A stretch of 64,000 nt of DNA from Psychrobacter raelei (GTDB lineage: Bacteria; Pseudomonadota; Gammaproteobacteria; Pseudomonadales; Moraxellaceae), in assembly GCF_022631235.3 (NCBI RefSeq), contig NZ_CP093310.2, positions 2,170,001-2,234,000 on the forward strand, given 5' to 3'. The notes beneath the pieces were generated by a model. It had not been told where the DNA came from and made no database searches. It saw only the letters and a program-made list of their open reading frames with translations. Below, in pieces: positions 20,503 to 29,788 of the stretch. The position numbers were made by a program, and so were the translations under genes. How positions within the stretch are numbered: the first letter of the stretch is position 1; the number at the start of each line of letters is the position of its first letter.

Positions 20503-21615
20503 ATGCAGTCAAATTATTCCTCCTCTTTGCCTTATCGCAGCGCTGCTGCCACTCTTAATGCTCAACCAAAAAGCAACAAAGTTTGGCAAGGCTTATTGGC
20601 TTTGGGTATGGGCTTAAGCTTAGCTGCACTAAGTGGCTGCTCGGATGCCGATCAAGCGCAGCAAGAGCCTGTCGCTGATGCGCCTGCCAAAGAAGCCAAG
20701 ACCATAGCCATTACTCAAATCGTTGAGCATCCCTCACTTGATGAGATTCGCCGCGGCATTACTGAAGAGTTGGCCGCCAATGATTATGTGGAAGGTAAAA
20801 ACTTAACGGTGAATTTCCAAAGCGCACAAGGCAATACCGCCACCGCCGGTCAGATTGCCAAGCAGTTCGCCGGTGATATGCCAGATGCCATTGTGGCCAT
20901 TTCTACCCCATCGGCACAAACTGTGGTGGCCTCTACTAAGAATATTCCGGTTATTTATACCGCCATCTCTGATCCTTTGGCCGCCAAACTAATTAATGAA
21001 AATAACGTACCGACCCAGCCGAATGTCACCGGTTTATCCAGTCAGCTGCCTATCGAGCCACCGCTGGATTTAATCCAGAAGATTGTGCCACAGGCTAAGA
21101 CCATTGGTTATGTATACAGCCCTGGGGAGGCCAACTCAGTCACGGTATTAAAGCAGCTACAAGCTGCCGCACCGGCTCGGGGTCTAAAAATATTAGAGGT
21201 GACTGCCAACCGTCCTAATGATGTGGCTATGGCAACCCGTAGCTTACAAGGCCGTGTCGATGTGATTTATACCTCACTTGATAACAATGTCATTAGTGCT
21301 TTTGAAGCCATGGCCGGCGCTGCTAATGAGATGAAAATCCCAGTTATTACCTCAGATGAGTTCAGTGTGCGCCGCGGTGCCACAGCAGCTTTAGGTGTTA
21401 ATGACTATGATTTTGGCCGCGTGACCGGCAAGATGGTATACCGCGTGCTAAACGGTGAAGCGATTACCGATATCAAGCCTGAGGTAATGAACAAGCTAAC
21501 TTTGTATGTCAGCCCAAAACATGCCCAACAGCAAGGGGTCAGCTTAGATCCCTCTATCTTAAAAGGGGCAGTTAACGTGGATGAGACCAAACCCAGTACT
21601 GAGCCCAATAAATAA
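20503..21615 (+). CDS. ABC transporter substrate-binding lipoprotein, TrpX-like (copy 1)
   Basis: Periplasmic binding component (ABC_sub_bind / DUF534 type) of an importer. A long basic N-terminus leads to a signal peptide ending in the lipobox LSGC (Cys near residue 46), then an Ala/Glu-rich linker. Conserved family blocks EGKNL, NFQSAQGNTATAGQIAKQF and YVYSPGEANS are present. Relatives are annotated as tryptophan or tyrosine importers; the ligand here is not known. Copy 2 follows after 110 bp and is closely similar, so the pair is a tandem duplication. Confidence 0.87.
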   Translation: MQSNYSSSLPYRSAAATLNAQPKSNKVWQGLLALGMGLSLAALSGCSDADQAQQEPVADAPAKEAKTIAITQIVEHPSLDEIRRGITEELAANDYVEGKNLTVNFQSAQGNTATAGQIAKQFAGDMPDAIVAISTPSAQTVVASTKNIPVIYTAISDPLAAKLINENNVPTQPNVTGLSSQLPIEPPLDLIQKIVPQAKTIGYVYSPGEANSVTVLKQLQAAAPARGLKILEVTANRPNDVAMATRSLQGRVDVIYTSLDNNVISAFEAMAGAANEMKIPVITSDEFSVRRGATAALGVNDYDFGRVTGKMVYRVLNGEAITDIKPEVMNKLTLYVSPKHAQQQGVSLDPSILKGAVNVDETKPSTEPNK

Positions 21616-21725
21616 ACAATTGCCCTTAACTATTTAGGCAATGCTGAAGCAAACAGCAGATTTACCAGCAAACACGTCTTATAAATGGACCTTTATAAGA
21701 GCATTTTATTTTAGGAGATACACCC

Positions 21726-22757
21726 ATGTTCAACCCCAATCGTTTTGTTAAGACCCTTATGTGGGGCGGTGTTGCTACCGCTATTTTAGCGGGTTGTAAC
21801 CAGCAGCCGAGTACAGATACCGCCGCGCAAAGCAGCGATGACACCAAAGCTGGTACCTCAAGCGAAGTCAAGCACGTGGCCATTACCGCCATTGTTGAGC
21901 ATCCTGCACTAGATGCTGTGCGTCAAGGGGTTGTTGAGGAGCTTGCCGAAGAAGGATTTGTGGAAGGCAAAAATCTTGAGATTAACTTCCAAAGTGCCCA
22001 AGGCAACACCGCCACCGCCGGTCAGATTGCCAAACAATTTGTCGGCGACAACCCCGATGTTATCGTGGCCATTGCAACCCCATCTGCCCAGTCTGTGGCC
22101 GCAGCAACCAATACCATTCCTTTGGTATTCTCGGCGGTGACCGATCCTGTAGAAGCCAAGCTATTAAAAAGCATGGATGGCTCTGGCACTAACGTAACGG
22201 GCGCCTCTGATGCCCTACCCTACGCGCCGCAAATTGACTTGATGAAGCAGATTATTCCTAGCCTAAAAAATGTCGGCTACGTATACAGCCCTGGTGAAGT
22301 CAACTCTACGGTCATCTTAAAGAATCTACAAGAACAGCTACAGCCTATGGGCATCACTGTGCACTCAGCACCAGCACAAAAAAGTAATGACATCGCTATG
22401 GCAGCTCGCAGTATTGCTGACAAAGTAGACGTTATCTATACCTCAACTGACAACAACGTTGTATCCGCTTACGAGTCGCTATATCAAGTGGCCAAAGAAA
22501 GCAAAGTACCATTAATCGCCTCTGATACCAGCTCGGTTGAGCGTGGCGCCATTGCCGCCTTAGGCGTGAACTATCATGACTTAGGTCGTGAAACTGGTAA
22601 AATCGTCGGCCGTATCTTAAAGGGTGAAAAACCAGGTGATATTCCTGTGTATACCCCAACTTCTTTAGACTTATATGTCAGCCCCACTCACGCTAAAGAG
22701 CAAGGCATTGAGCTGTCAAAAGAAGTGATGGACCAAGCCAAAGAAGTGGTTAAATAG
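21726..22757 (+). CDS. ABC transporter substrate-binding lipoprotein, TrpX-like (copy 2)
   Basis: Second binding lipoprotein, 343 aa, with lipobox LAGC (Cys at about residue 20). It shares the long block NFQSAQGNTATAGQIAKQF with copy 1 and the same fold, but differs in the ligand-facing loops, for example AVTDPVEAKLL against AISDPLAAKLI. AGGAG precedes the ATG. A strong terminator follows, separating it from the permease gene. Having two binders for one permease may broaden the ligand range (inference). Confidence 0.87.
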   Translation: MFNPNRFVKTLMWGGVATAILAGCNQQPSTDTAAQSSDDTKAGTSSEVKHVAITAIVEHPALDAVRQGVVEELAEEGFVEGKNLEINFQSAQGNTATAGQIAKQFVGDNPDVIVAIATPSAQSVAAATNTIPLVFSAVTDPVEAKLLKSMDGSGTNVTGASDALPYAPQIDLMKQIIPSLKNVGYVYSPGEVNSTVILKNLQEQLQPMGITVHSAPAQKSNDIAMAARSIADKVDVIYTSTDNNVVSAYESLYQVAKESKVPLIASDTSSVERGAIAALGVNYHDLGRETGKIVGRILKGEKPGDIPVYTPTSLDLYVSPTHAKEQGIELSKEVMDQAKEVVK

Positions 22758-23108
22758 ACCGTTTTAGGGCAAAAATATTGAGTCAGTCAAATAAAAGGCA
22801 CATGATCTTCATGTGCTTTTTAGATTGTTTAAATTTGGCGTTATTTGCTAGAATAAATCTTTTTTGGCCAGATGACTATTTATTGCCTAGGTAGTGGTCT
22901 TATATTACTGGTGAGTGTTTTGCTGACAATTCAAGAATTACGCAGCCCTAAGACTCATCGGTTTACCCTAATTGCAGATTATTTAATCTGTTAAATCCAC
23001 TTTGGCTAACTGTCTATTGACTGTGCTGGTATATTATTTTATTTAAGTGTTGCCAGCTCACACAATCAATAGTAGCAAGCTGAACACTAAGCGGTGGCTT
23101 AATCTCTT
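22758..23108. other. Intergenic region before the ABC permease
   Basis: 351 bp. Apart from the terminator at its start, it holds AT-rich sequence with TATATTATTT near 23030, the probable promoter of permease and ATPase. No open frame or further structure is supported. Confidence 0.4.
22793..22821 (+). terminator. Intrinsic terminator after binding-protein copy 2
   Basis: 8-bp stem GCACATGA / TCATGTGC with a 3-nt loop, followed by five Ts. Confidence 0.82.
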
Positions 23109-24008
23109 ATGTCTCTCATTGCTTTTTTTGGTGCTCTTGAAAGTGGCCTCATCTATGCCTTAGTGGCTTTAGGTGTCCTACTTTCTTTTCGAACCCTAGA
23201 TTTCCCAGATTTGACAGCAGATGGTAGCTTCCCGCTGGGTGGCGCGATTGCTGGTATCTCTATTGTGTCTGGTATAGACCCCTGGATTGCTTGTGGTTTG
23301 GGTATGCTCGCTGGTGCAGCCGCTGGTGTGGTCACTGCTTTTTTACACGTGAAGTTGGGAATTTTGCAGCTTTTGGCCAGTATTTTGGTCATGGTCGCTT
23401 TGTACTCAGTCAACCTACGTATTATGGGTGCCCCTAACCTACCTTTGCTGGGTGAGCAAACGGTATTTAGCACTTTGGTGACCAATGAAAATGGATACTG
23501 GATGCGCTGCTTGATTATCGGGGCGGTGGTATTGGTGGCCAAGCTAATTCTAGACTGGTTCTTTAGTACAGAAGCCGGTCTTTCGATGCGCGCTACTGGA
23601 TCAAACCTACGTATGGCACAGGCTCAAGGTATTAATACCTCATGGATGACGGTCATTGGTATGGCCATCTCCAACGCCTTGATTGCTTTGGGCGGCGCAC
23701 TATTTGTGCAGACCCAAGGCGGCGCTGATATCTCTATTGGTATTGGTACCATTGTTATTGGTCTGGCTGCGGTTATTATTGGTGAGACCATTATCCCCGC
23801 TAAGCGTATTTGGCTAATTACCCTTGCGGTTATTTTAGGTGCGGTTATCTATAAGCTATTTATTCAGGTGGCTTTATCGAGCAGTACCTTACGCAGTATT
23901 GGCTTTGGCTCGCAAGACTTGAACTTAATCACAGCGTTATTGGTGGTCATTGCTCTACAACTGCCATCCATTAAGTCAAAACTGTTGTCCGGTCGCCGTA
24001 GCAGCTAA
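23109..24008 (+). CDS. ABC transporter permease (BPD_transp_2 family), TrpY-like
   Basis: Inner-membrane permease of 299 aa with 8-9 hydrophobic segments. The start LIAFFGALESGLIYALVALGVLLSF, the FPDLTADGSFPLGG motif (about residue 35) and the central TGSNLRMAQAQGIN motif are characteristic of permeases that pair with DUF534 binding proteins. It is followed 52 bp later by its ATPase. No good ribosome site is visible before the ATG, so the exact start is less certain. Confidence 0.9.
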   Translation: MSLIAFFGALESGLIYALVALGVLLSFRTLDFPDLTADGSFPLGGAIAGISIVSGIDPWIACGLGMLAGAAAGVVTAFLHVKLGILQLLASILVMVALYSVNLRIMGAPNLPLLGEQTVFSTLVTNENGYWMRCLIIGAVVLVAKLILDWFFSTEAGLSMRATGSNLRMAQAQGINTSWMTVIGMAISNALIALGGALFVQTQGGADISIGIGTIVIGLAAVIIGETIIPAKRIWLITLAVILGAVIYKLFIQVALSSSTLRSIGFGSQDLNLITALLVVIALQLPSIKSKLLSGRRSS

Positions 24009-24060
24009 CCTTTATTAACCATTTAATTCAGACCCTCTGAAATAAGAAGGATATCGCCTT

Positions 24061-24855
24061 ATGATGCAAGCCAATGACCTACGACTGACCTTTAACCGAG
24101 GTACTCCGATAGAAAACCCTGCGCTGCGTGGCATTAGCTTAAACATCGCTGAAGGCGAGTTTGTGACCGTAATTGGCACCAACGGCGCAGGCAAATCTAC
24201 CTTTTTGAACGCAGTAAGCGGCACCACCCGTGTTGATAGCGGCTCAATCTTATTAAACGGTGTTGATGTCACCAAAAAAAGTGCGCACCAAAGAGCGCAC
24301 TGGGTGGCTCGGGTATTCCAAGACCCTATGGCCGGTACTTGTGAAGCACTAACCATTGAAGAAAACCTTGCGTTAGCCTATAAACGCGGTGGTAAACGTG
24401 GTTTAAGCTTTGCGCTTAATAATAAAAACCGTGATTTGTTCCGTGAAAAGCTGTCTATCCTAAAGCTGGGACTTGAAAACCGCTTAACCGATAGAATGGG
24501 GTTATTATCAGGGGGTCAACGTCAAGCAGTCAGTCTGCTTATGGCCTCATTACAGCCCTCAAAAATCTTATTACTTGATGAACATACCGCAGCTTTAGAC
24601 CCCAAAACTGCCGCTTTTGTCTTGGAGCTGACCGATAAGATTGTCACAGACAACAATCTGACCACCATGATGGTCACCCACTCCATGCAGCAAGCCTTAA
24701 CCCACGGCGATCGCACCGTGATGCTGCACCAAGGCCAAGTGGTATTAGATGTCTCCGGTGATGTACGACAAGGTATGACTGTGCATGATCTATTAGATAT
24801 GTTTGAGCAAACTCGGGGCGAAAAGGTAGAGGATGACAGCCTGATTTTAAGCTAA
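24061..24855 (+). CDS. ABC transporter ATP-binding protein, TrpZ-like
   Basis: ATPase of the importer encoded with the two binding lipoproteins and the permease. Walker A GTNGAGKST (about residue 37), signature LSGGQRQAV (about residue 149), Walker B ILLLDEHTAALDP (about residue 168) and the H-loop VTHS (about residue 203) are all intact. Length 264 aa is normal. AGAAGGA lies before the first ATG; a second ATG follows at once. Confidence 0.92.
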   Translation: MMQANDLRLTFNRGTPIENPALRGISLNIAEGEFVTVIGTNGAGKSTFLNAVSGTTRVDSGSILLNGVDVTKKSAHQRAHWVARVFQDPMAGTCEALTIEENLALAYKRGGKRGLSFALNNKNRDLFREKLSILKLGLENRLTDRMGLLSGGQRQAVSLLMASLQPSKILLLDEHTAALDPKTAAFVLELTDKIVTDNNLTTMMVTHSMQQALTHGDRTVMLHQGQVVLDVSGDVRQGMTVHDLLDMFEQTRGEKVEDDSLILS

Positions 24856-24895
24856 TTTCTCACGACTGACGAGCAGCTCATGCCGTTACAAACCT

Positions 24896-24927
24896 AAAAA
24901 ACCCGCCTCAAGTTGAGGCGGGTTTTT
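24896..24927. terminator. Bidirectional terminator between the ABC ATPase and carboxynorspermidine synthase genes
   Basis: GC-rich 9-bp core stem (24902-24910 with 24914-24922), 3-nt loop, flanked by A6 and T5. Confidence 0.92.
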
Positions 24928-24960
24928 AGTTAATAGCACGGTATAGATAGCAACTAAAGC

Positions 24961-26229
24961 TTAAATATCAAACTCTAAAGCACGGTCGCCTTTATCATCT
25001 TGAATGCGTGTTGGCAGACCAATATTGTTCAATAGATTAATAAAGGGTTTAACATCAAGCTCTTCAACGTTTGCCATGTGCCCCACATCCCACTCACCAG
25101 TGGCCACTAGCATGGCAGCTGCAACAGGTGGCACGCCTGCGGTGTAAGAGATACCTTGGCTACCCACTTCGTTGTAGGCTTCTTTGTGATCAGAGACGTT
25201 GTAGATAAAGATCTCAGTGTCTACACCATTGATTTTACCCTTCACTTTATCACCAATACAGGTTTTGCCTGTATAGTTTGGTGCCAGTGAACTTGGGTCA
25301 GGCAGAACAGCTTTTACCACTTTAAGTGGCACCACTTCTTGACCCTCAGCCGTTACTACTGGCTGCTCTGATAACAAACCTAGGTTTTGTAGTACGGTGA
25401 ATACATTAATGTAATGGTCACCAAAGCCCATCCAAAAGCGAATGTTTGGCACATCTAGGTTGGCAGATAAAGAGTGGATTTCGTCATGGCCACTTAAATA
25501 ACTGTTTTGCTCACCCACCACAGGCAAGTCATCGGTACGTTTTACCTCAAACATTTTATTTGATTGCCACTGGCTGTTTTGCCAAGAATACACCGTACCG
25601 GTAAACTCACGGAAGTTAATCTCTGGATCAAAGTTGGTGGCGAAGTATTTGCCATGGCTACCGGCGTTGATATCAATGATATCGATATCAGTTACTGAGC
25701 CTTTGTCCATCATATCGTAGCCGGCACGGGCATAAGCATTGACCACACCTGGATCGAAGCCTGCCCCTAAGATGGCAGTAATGTTATTGGCTGCACAGCG
25801 CTCTTTGCGCTTCCACTCGTAGTTGCCATACCATGGCGGGGTCTCACAAATCTTGCGAGGGTCTTCATGAATGGCCGTGTCAATATAAGCTGCACCGGTG
25901 TTAATACAAGCTTCAAGTACCGTCATGTTAACAAAGGCTGAGCCCACGTTAATCACAATCTGAGCACCTGTTTGGTTAATTAACTCAGCAACCGCTTCAG
26001 AATCCATGGCATCTACAGCATGTGTATGCAGTGTCGCTGGCTGATTAAAGCTGTTCTTTTCTACCACGCTGGCTGCGATGTCATCACATTTTTGTTTGGT
26101 GCGTGAAGCGATATGTAACTCCCCAAGCACATCATTATGCATGGCACATTTGTGAGCCACAACTTGGGCTACGCCGCCTGCGCCGATGATTAGAACGTTG
26201 CGTTTGGGGGTTTGAGTGTTAGTAGTCAA
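24961..26229 (-). CDS. Carboxynorspermidine synthase (saccharopine dehydrogenase-like)
   Basis: NAD(P)H-dependent enzyme that condenses aspartate semialdehyde with a diamine to give a carboxylated polyamine, the first step of the alternative spermidine/norspermidine route. An N-terminal Rossmann motif IGAGGVAQVVAHK (about residue 14) is followed by the saccharopine-dehydrogenase-like core; the blocks LGAGFDPGVVNAYA and SYTAGVPPVAAAML are typical. Length 422 aa. The decarboxylase nspC lies upstream on the same strand, which supports the pathway. It ends at a shared terminator. Confidence 0.9.
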   Translation of the reverse strand: MTTNTQTPKRNVLIIGAGGVAQVVAHKCAMHNDVLGELHIASRTKQKCDDIAASVVEKNSFNQPATLHTHAVDAMDSEAVAELINQTGAQIVINVGSAFVNMTVLEACINTGAAYIDTAIHEDPRKICETPPWYGNYEWKRKERCAANNITAILGAGFDPGVVNAYARAGYDMMDKGSVTDIDIIDINAGSHGKYFATNFDPEINFREFTGTVYSWQNSQWQSNKMFEVKRTDDLPVVGEQNSYLSGHDEIHSLSANLDVPNIRFWMGFGDHYINVFTVLQNLGLLSEQPVVTAEGQEVVPLKVVKAVLPDPSSLAPNYTGKTCIGDKVKGKINGVDTEIFIYNVSDHKEAYNEVGSQGISYTAGVPPVAAAMLVATGEWDVGHMANVEELDVKPFINLLNNIGLPTRIQDDKGDRALEFDI

Positions 26230-26565
26230 TCTGGAAATCCTCCTTAGTGGGTCAACTTAATGATTAATGTGTTGACGCCGTGAGTGTTGTGCGTGAATTA
26301 AAAAGGAAGAATTGGGAAAACCCACGCACCCGAAATTACTTTAGTCAAACTTTTTGGTGCGCTTAGCACGCTTTACTACAATGACACCCAGCGCGATAAT
26401 CAGTCCAAAAAGTTCTGGTACTAAAAACCGAGCATTATAATGTCAAATGTCTAAATTTGCGACAGTCATTTACGTCATTTATAGACAAATAAGTAAGCTC
26501 ACTTACTAGGCTTGTCTTAACGAAAATGACCATCGCAGTTTTGGGGTAATGGATAAGCTGATAGA
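26230..26565. other. Leader region between nspC and carboxynorspermidine synthase
   Basis: 336 bp. On the minus strand a TATAAT sits at 26437-26442, so the synthase gene may have its own promoter and a leader of about 200 nt. The leader holds a 27-codon open frame ending at 26341 that encodes a hydrophobic segment with a basic tail, annotated separately. Confidence 0.45.
26341..26438 (-). other. Possible small membrane-peptide frame, needing a frameshift for an ATG start
   Basis: A 27-codon frame reads LVPELFGLIIALGVIVV, then KRAKRTKKFD and a TAA stop at 26341: one membrane-span-sized segment followed by a basic tail. It has no start codon in frame. An ATG at 26438 gives Met-Leu-Gly-Phe and then TAG; rereading one base at the run of five Ts would join it to the longer frame and give a peptide of about 31 aa. 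The ATG overlaps a TATAAT and has no ribosome site. It may be a decayed gene, a frameshifted small protein or chance. Confidence 0.25.
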
Positions 26566-27705
26566 TTAAGATAGACTGGCTTTAAAGTCTTCATAACCAA
26601 AGGTTTTTTGGACTGTAAGCTCACCTTGCTCATCACAAATAACAATGGCTGGCATCGCCACACCATTAAACCAGTTTTTCTTAACCATAGTGTAGCCCGC
26701 TGCATTGCCAAAAGATACCTTATCGCCAATAGTTAACGGCTTATCTAGCGCATATTCACCAAAGATATCACCGGCTAAGCAAGATTTACCATAAATAATG
26801 GTGCTGTCATCGCTTTGCTGCGAGGTAATTTGGCACGCTTCGTCGTTAATCTGTACCAAAGGCGCAGTCTCACGATAAATCAATAAGTCGAGCATATGTG
26901 CTTCAATAGATGCATCCACCACGGCCAGTGGCTTACCATTATGCAGCGTATCTAGCACGGTGGTAACCAATTTAGCAGCATTATGAATACAGGCCTCGCC
27001 TGGCTCTAAATACACTTGTACGCCGTATTTTTCACTAAAGCTCTTCAAGCGCTGCGCCAACTTCTCTAGCGGATAATCTGGGGCAATAAAATGAATACCA
27101 CCGCCTAGACTGACCCATTCAAGCTGATAAAACAGCTCCCCAAACTTAGCTTCAATATCAGCCAGACTGTCACTAAACGCCTCAAAGCTGTTATTTTCAC
27201 AATTATTATGGATCATAACCCCAGTGATGTCGTCAATAACCGGCTTGATTTTTTCGATATCATGCTCACCCAGACGGCTAAAAGGACGTGCTGGATCGGC
27301 AATAATAAATGAAGAATTGCTGGTTTTTGGGTTAATACGCAAACCCACAGGAATGCTTTGAGCTTTGGCTTTGTCTTTAAAGGCATGCAGCTGATTGAAT
27401 GAGTTAAAGATGATTTTGTCGGCATAGGTTAACACCTCATCAATCTCATCTGCACTATAAGCGACACTATAAGCATGCGTCTCTTTATCCTCACCAAACT
27501 CTTCTTTGCCCAAGCGCACCTCATTTAAAGATGATGAGGTGGTGCCATGTAGATAAGGCGTCATCTCATCGAACACCCCCCAAGTGGCAAAGCATTTTAA
27601 AGCCAATAAAGCCTTAGCACCCGACAGATCACACAGACGCTGTACAATTTGTAGATTTTGCTTCAAGGCAGCAATATCAATTTGATAGTAAGGGGTTTTA
27701 AGCAT
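26566..27705 (-). CDS. nspC: Carboxynorspermidine decarboxylase
   Basis: PLP enzyme of the alanine-racemase fold (fold type III) that removes the carboxyl group from carboxynorspermidine or carboxyspermidine. The PLP lysine is in ALLALKCFATWG (about residue 34 of the called protein), and the C-terminal GKSCLAGDIFGEY segment carries the active-site cysteine and aspartate. I place the start at ATG 27705 behind GGGA rather than at the in-frame TTG four codons earlier, giving 379 aa. It works with the synthase downstream. Confidence 0.93.
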   Translation of the reverse strand: MLKTPYYQIDIAALKQNLQIVQRLCDLSGAKALLALKCFATWGVFDEMTPYLHGTTSSSLNEVRLGKEEFGEDKETHAYSVAYSADEIDEVLTYADKIIFNSFNQLHAFKDKAKAQSIPVGLRINPKTSNSSFIIADPARPFSRLGEHDIEKIKPVIDDITGVMIHNNCENNSFEAFSDSLADIEAKFGELFYQLEWVSLGGGIHFIAPDYPLEKLAQRLKSFSEKYGVQVYLEPGEACIHNAAKLVTTVLDTLHNGKPLAVVDASIEAHMLDLLIYRETAPLVQINDEACQITSQQSDDSTIIYGKSCLAGDIFGEYALDKPLTIGDKVSFGNAAGYTMVKKNWFNGVAMPAIVICDEQGELTVQKTFGYEDFKASLS

Positions 27706-27825
27706 ATTTTTTCCCAAATAAAGTAAAAATAGTTAAAAAGTAGACCTATGAGGAGAAGCCCCTCAGTAATAACTTAAGCTGACTATATGCCGTCAAAGTT
27801 TGCAAATTCAAACTTAAACGGTTAA

Positions 27826-28341
27826 TTATTTTTTGATGCCTTTTAGCGGATAATCTAATTTATCAGCCTCAGGATGAAACGCATAGCATATCGCCTGTTT
27901 GTGACCCTGCTCCCAGCTCTCAGATGTGGGAAATAACACCGACATCTCATAAAATGACTTTTGGTACTCTTTACCGATATAGTCCTTAAACTCATCTTCA
28001 CAGATATCTAGCATGTCCTCAAAGAACTCAGGCGTCTCTAAGCGGGCCTGAGCAGTGGCGGGCAAAGCATGGATATAATACACCTCATTGTCATGGGCGG
28101 CGTCACAGGCTAATGACTCAATCGCCAGATTGGTAATCGATGAGCCAGCGTCCTCATTAACCTCAGTATCCTCAGGGCTGGCATCATTAAAGCACATCCC
28201 TGCGAATATCTCATCAGCACCGTGTTCAACCGGTTTACTGTCTTTAGCCTTGGTACATCCTGTGGCCAAAGCCATCATCACTAAACTCAGCGCAACAGAT
28301 TTAATAGACAGCCTACGCGGGTCTATAGACAACTTGATCAA
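27826..28341 (-). CDS. Small lipoprotein with a septum-formation-like domain
   Basis: 171-residue lipoprotein: basic N-terminus, hydrophobic segment and lipobox LATGC (Cys near residue 29). The mature part has CFNDA, then CDAAHDNEVYYIHALPA, a C...F..YIGKEY run and a late PTSESWEQGHKQAICY block. This pattern of cysteines, Asp-His and Ser-Trp resembles the Septum_form domain (PF13845), known mostly from Actinobacteria; the match is by eye. No role is known. It stands alone between nspC and the VWA gene. Confidence 0.6.
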   Translation of the reverse strand: MIKLSIDPRRLSIKSVALSLVMMALATGCTKAKDSKPVEHGADEIFAGMCFNDASPEDTEVNEDAGSSITNLAIESLACDAAHDNEVYYIHALPATAQARLETPEFFEDMLDICEDEFKDYIGKEYQKSFYEMSVLFPTSESWEQGHKQAICYAFHPEADKLDYPLKGIKK

Positions 28342-28471
28342 TTTATCTCCTTAAAATATCAATAAGTAATGACACCGCTGCATACGCTGTCAGATGAATA
28401 ATGGTTTTAGTGTTTATTTAGTTTAAAAATAAATAGCTCGCTTATAAACGCCAGTTGCTCAGACTAAAAAA

Positions 28472-29716
28472 TTACCGCGCCAAATACTCGGTCATCTCCT
28501 CTACCCCGTGTAGGCTCATGGGGTACATATGACCTTGCATCAGCTTTTTAATTTCGCCTATGGTGTGGGTGTAGTCCCAATAGGCAGCATCTTCAGGATT
28601 GAGCCACGCCACCTTATCAAAGTGATCGGTCACTCTTTTGAGCCAAACTGCACCCGGCTCAGCATTCATATACTCCACACTACCGCCAACAGAAAACAGC
28701 TCATAAGGCGACATAGAGGCATCGCCAACGAAGATAACTCGGTATTCGCGGCCATATTTTTGCAGCAGCTCCATGGTTGGGGTACGCTCTGCATGCCGGC
28801 GCTGATTGTTTTTCCATACATAGTCATAAAGACAGTTGTGGAAGTAGAAAAACTCTAAGGTTTTAAACTCGTTTTTGGCCGCTGAGAACAGCTTCTCAAG
28901 CGCTTCAATGTGTATGTCCATGCTACCCCCCACGTCGAATAGCATCAGCACTTTGACCCTATTACGGCGCTCCGGCTGCATATGGATATCAAGCACTCCT
29001 TTTTTGGCCGTCCGCTTGATGGTCTCTTTGATATCTAGCTCATCGGCACTGCCGGTACGAGCGAATTGACGCAGATTGCGCAGCGCCATCTGCAACTGAC
29101 GGGTACCCAGCAGCTTATCATCGTCAAGGTCGCGGTATTTGCGCTGCTCCCATACTTTAACAGCGCTACGCTTACGAGACTCACCGCCAACCCGTACCCC
29201 TTCAGGGTGGTCGCCATAAGCACCAAAAGGAGAGCTGCCTCCAGTGCCGACCCATTTGCTGCCACCTTGATGACGCTCTTTTTGCTCTTTTAAGCGCTCC
29301 TCTAACGCCTTCATCAGCTCCTCAAGCGAGCCGTATTTTTTGAGCAGGCGTCGCTGCTCTTCGGTCAAGTTTTTTGGATCAAGCTTAAGATCAAGCCACT
29401 CTTGAGGAATGTCGGTCAATTTTGCCATCAGCTCATCGATGTCCAGACTATCAACGCCCTCGAAATAATCGGCCATGGCACGGTCAAATTTATCAAAATG
29501 ACGCTCATCTTTGACCATACACAGCTTAATAAGCCGGTACATATCCTCACGACTAGCAAAGTACCACAGGTCTTTATCCTCAGGAAACTGTTTAGATAGT
29601 TCAGGATGCGGCTGACGCATTAATCCCTTATCAAGCGCCGCATTTAAGTCAAGCAGCTCACGGGTACTGACCGGCACCCCATAAGTGCGCAAGGTATAAA
29701 ACAGTTTTACAAACAT
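28472..29716 (-). CDS. VWA domain-containing protein (CoxE-like)
   Basis: 414-residue cytoplasmic protein with a CoxE/von Willebrand A domain in its C-terminal half. The metal-dependent adhesion site appears in a slightly changed form, DVGGSMD (about residue 262), with Gly for the first Ser. The N-terminal half is charged and helical. It follows a MoxR-family ATPase gene by 72 bp. Such pairs act as AAA+ chaperones with a VWA adaptor, often for maturation of metal enzymes; the client here is unknown. Confidence 0.88.
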   Translation of the reverse strand: MFVKLFYTLRTYGVPVSTRELLDLNAALDKGLMRQPHPELSKQFPEDKDLWYFASREDMYRLIKLCMVKDERHFDKFDRAMADYFEGVDSLDIDELMAKLTDIPQEWLDLKLDPKNLTEEQRRLLKKYGSLEELMKALEERLKEQKERHQGGSKWVGTGGSSPFGAYGDHPEGVRVGGESRKRSAVKVWEQRKYRDLDDDKLLGTRQLQMALRNLRQFARTGSADELDIKETIKRTAKKGVLDIHMQPERRNRVKVLMLFDVGGSMDIHIEALEKLFSAAKNEFKTLEFFYFHNCLYDYVWKNNQRRHAERTPTMELLQKYGREYRVIFVGDASMSPYELFSVGGSVEYMNAEPGAVWLKRVTDHFDKVAWLNPEDAAYWDYTHTIGEIKKLMQGHMYPMSLHGVEEMTEYLAR

Positions 29717-29788
29717 ATCAGCCTAACCTTTTTTTATGACACCGATTCGATACTTTTAAGCTTATACATAAGCCGCCATCTTCCATCA

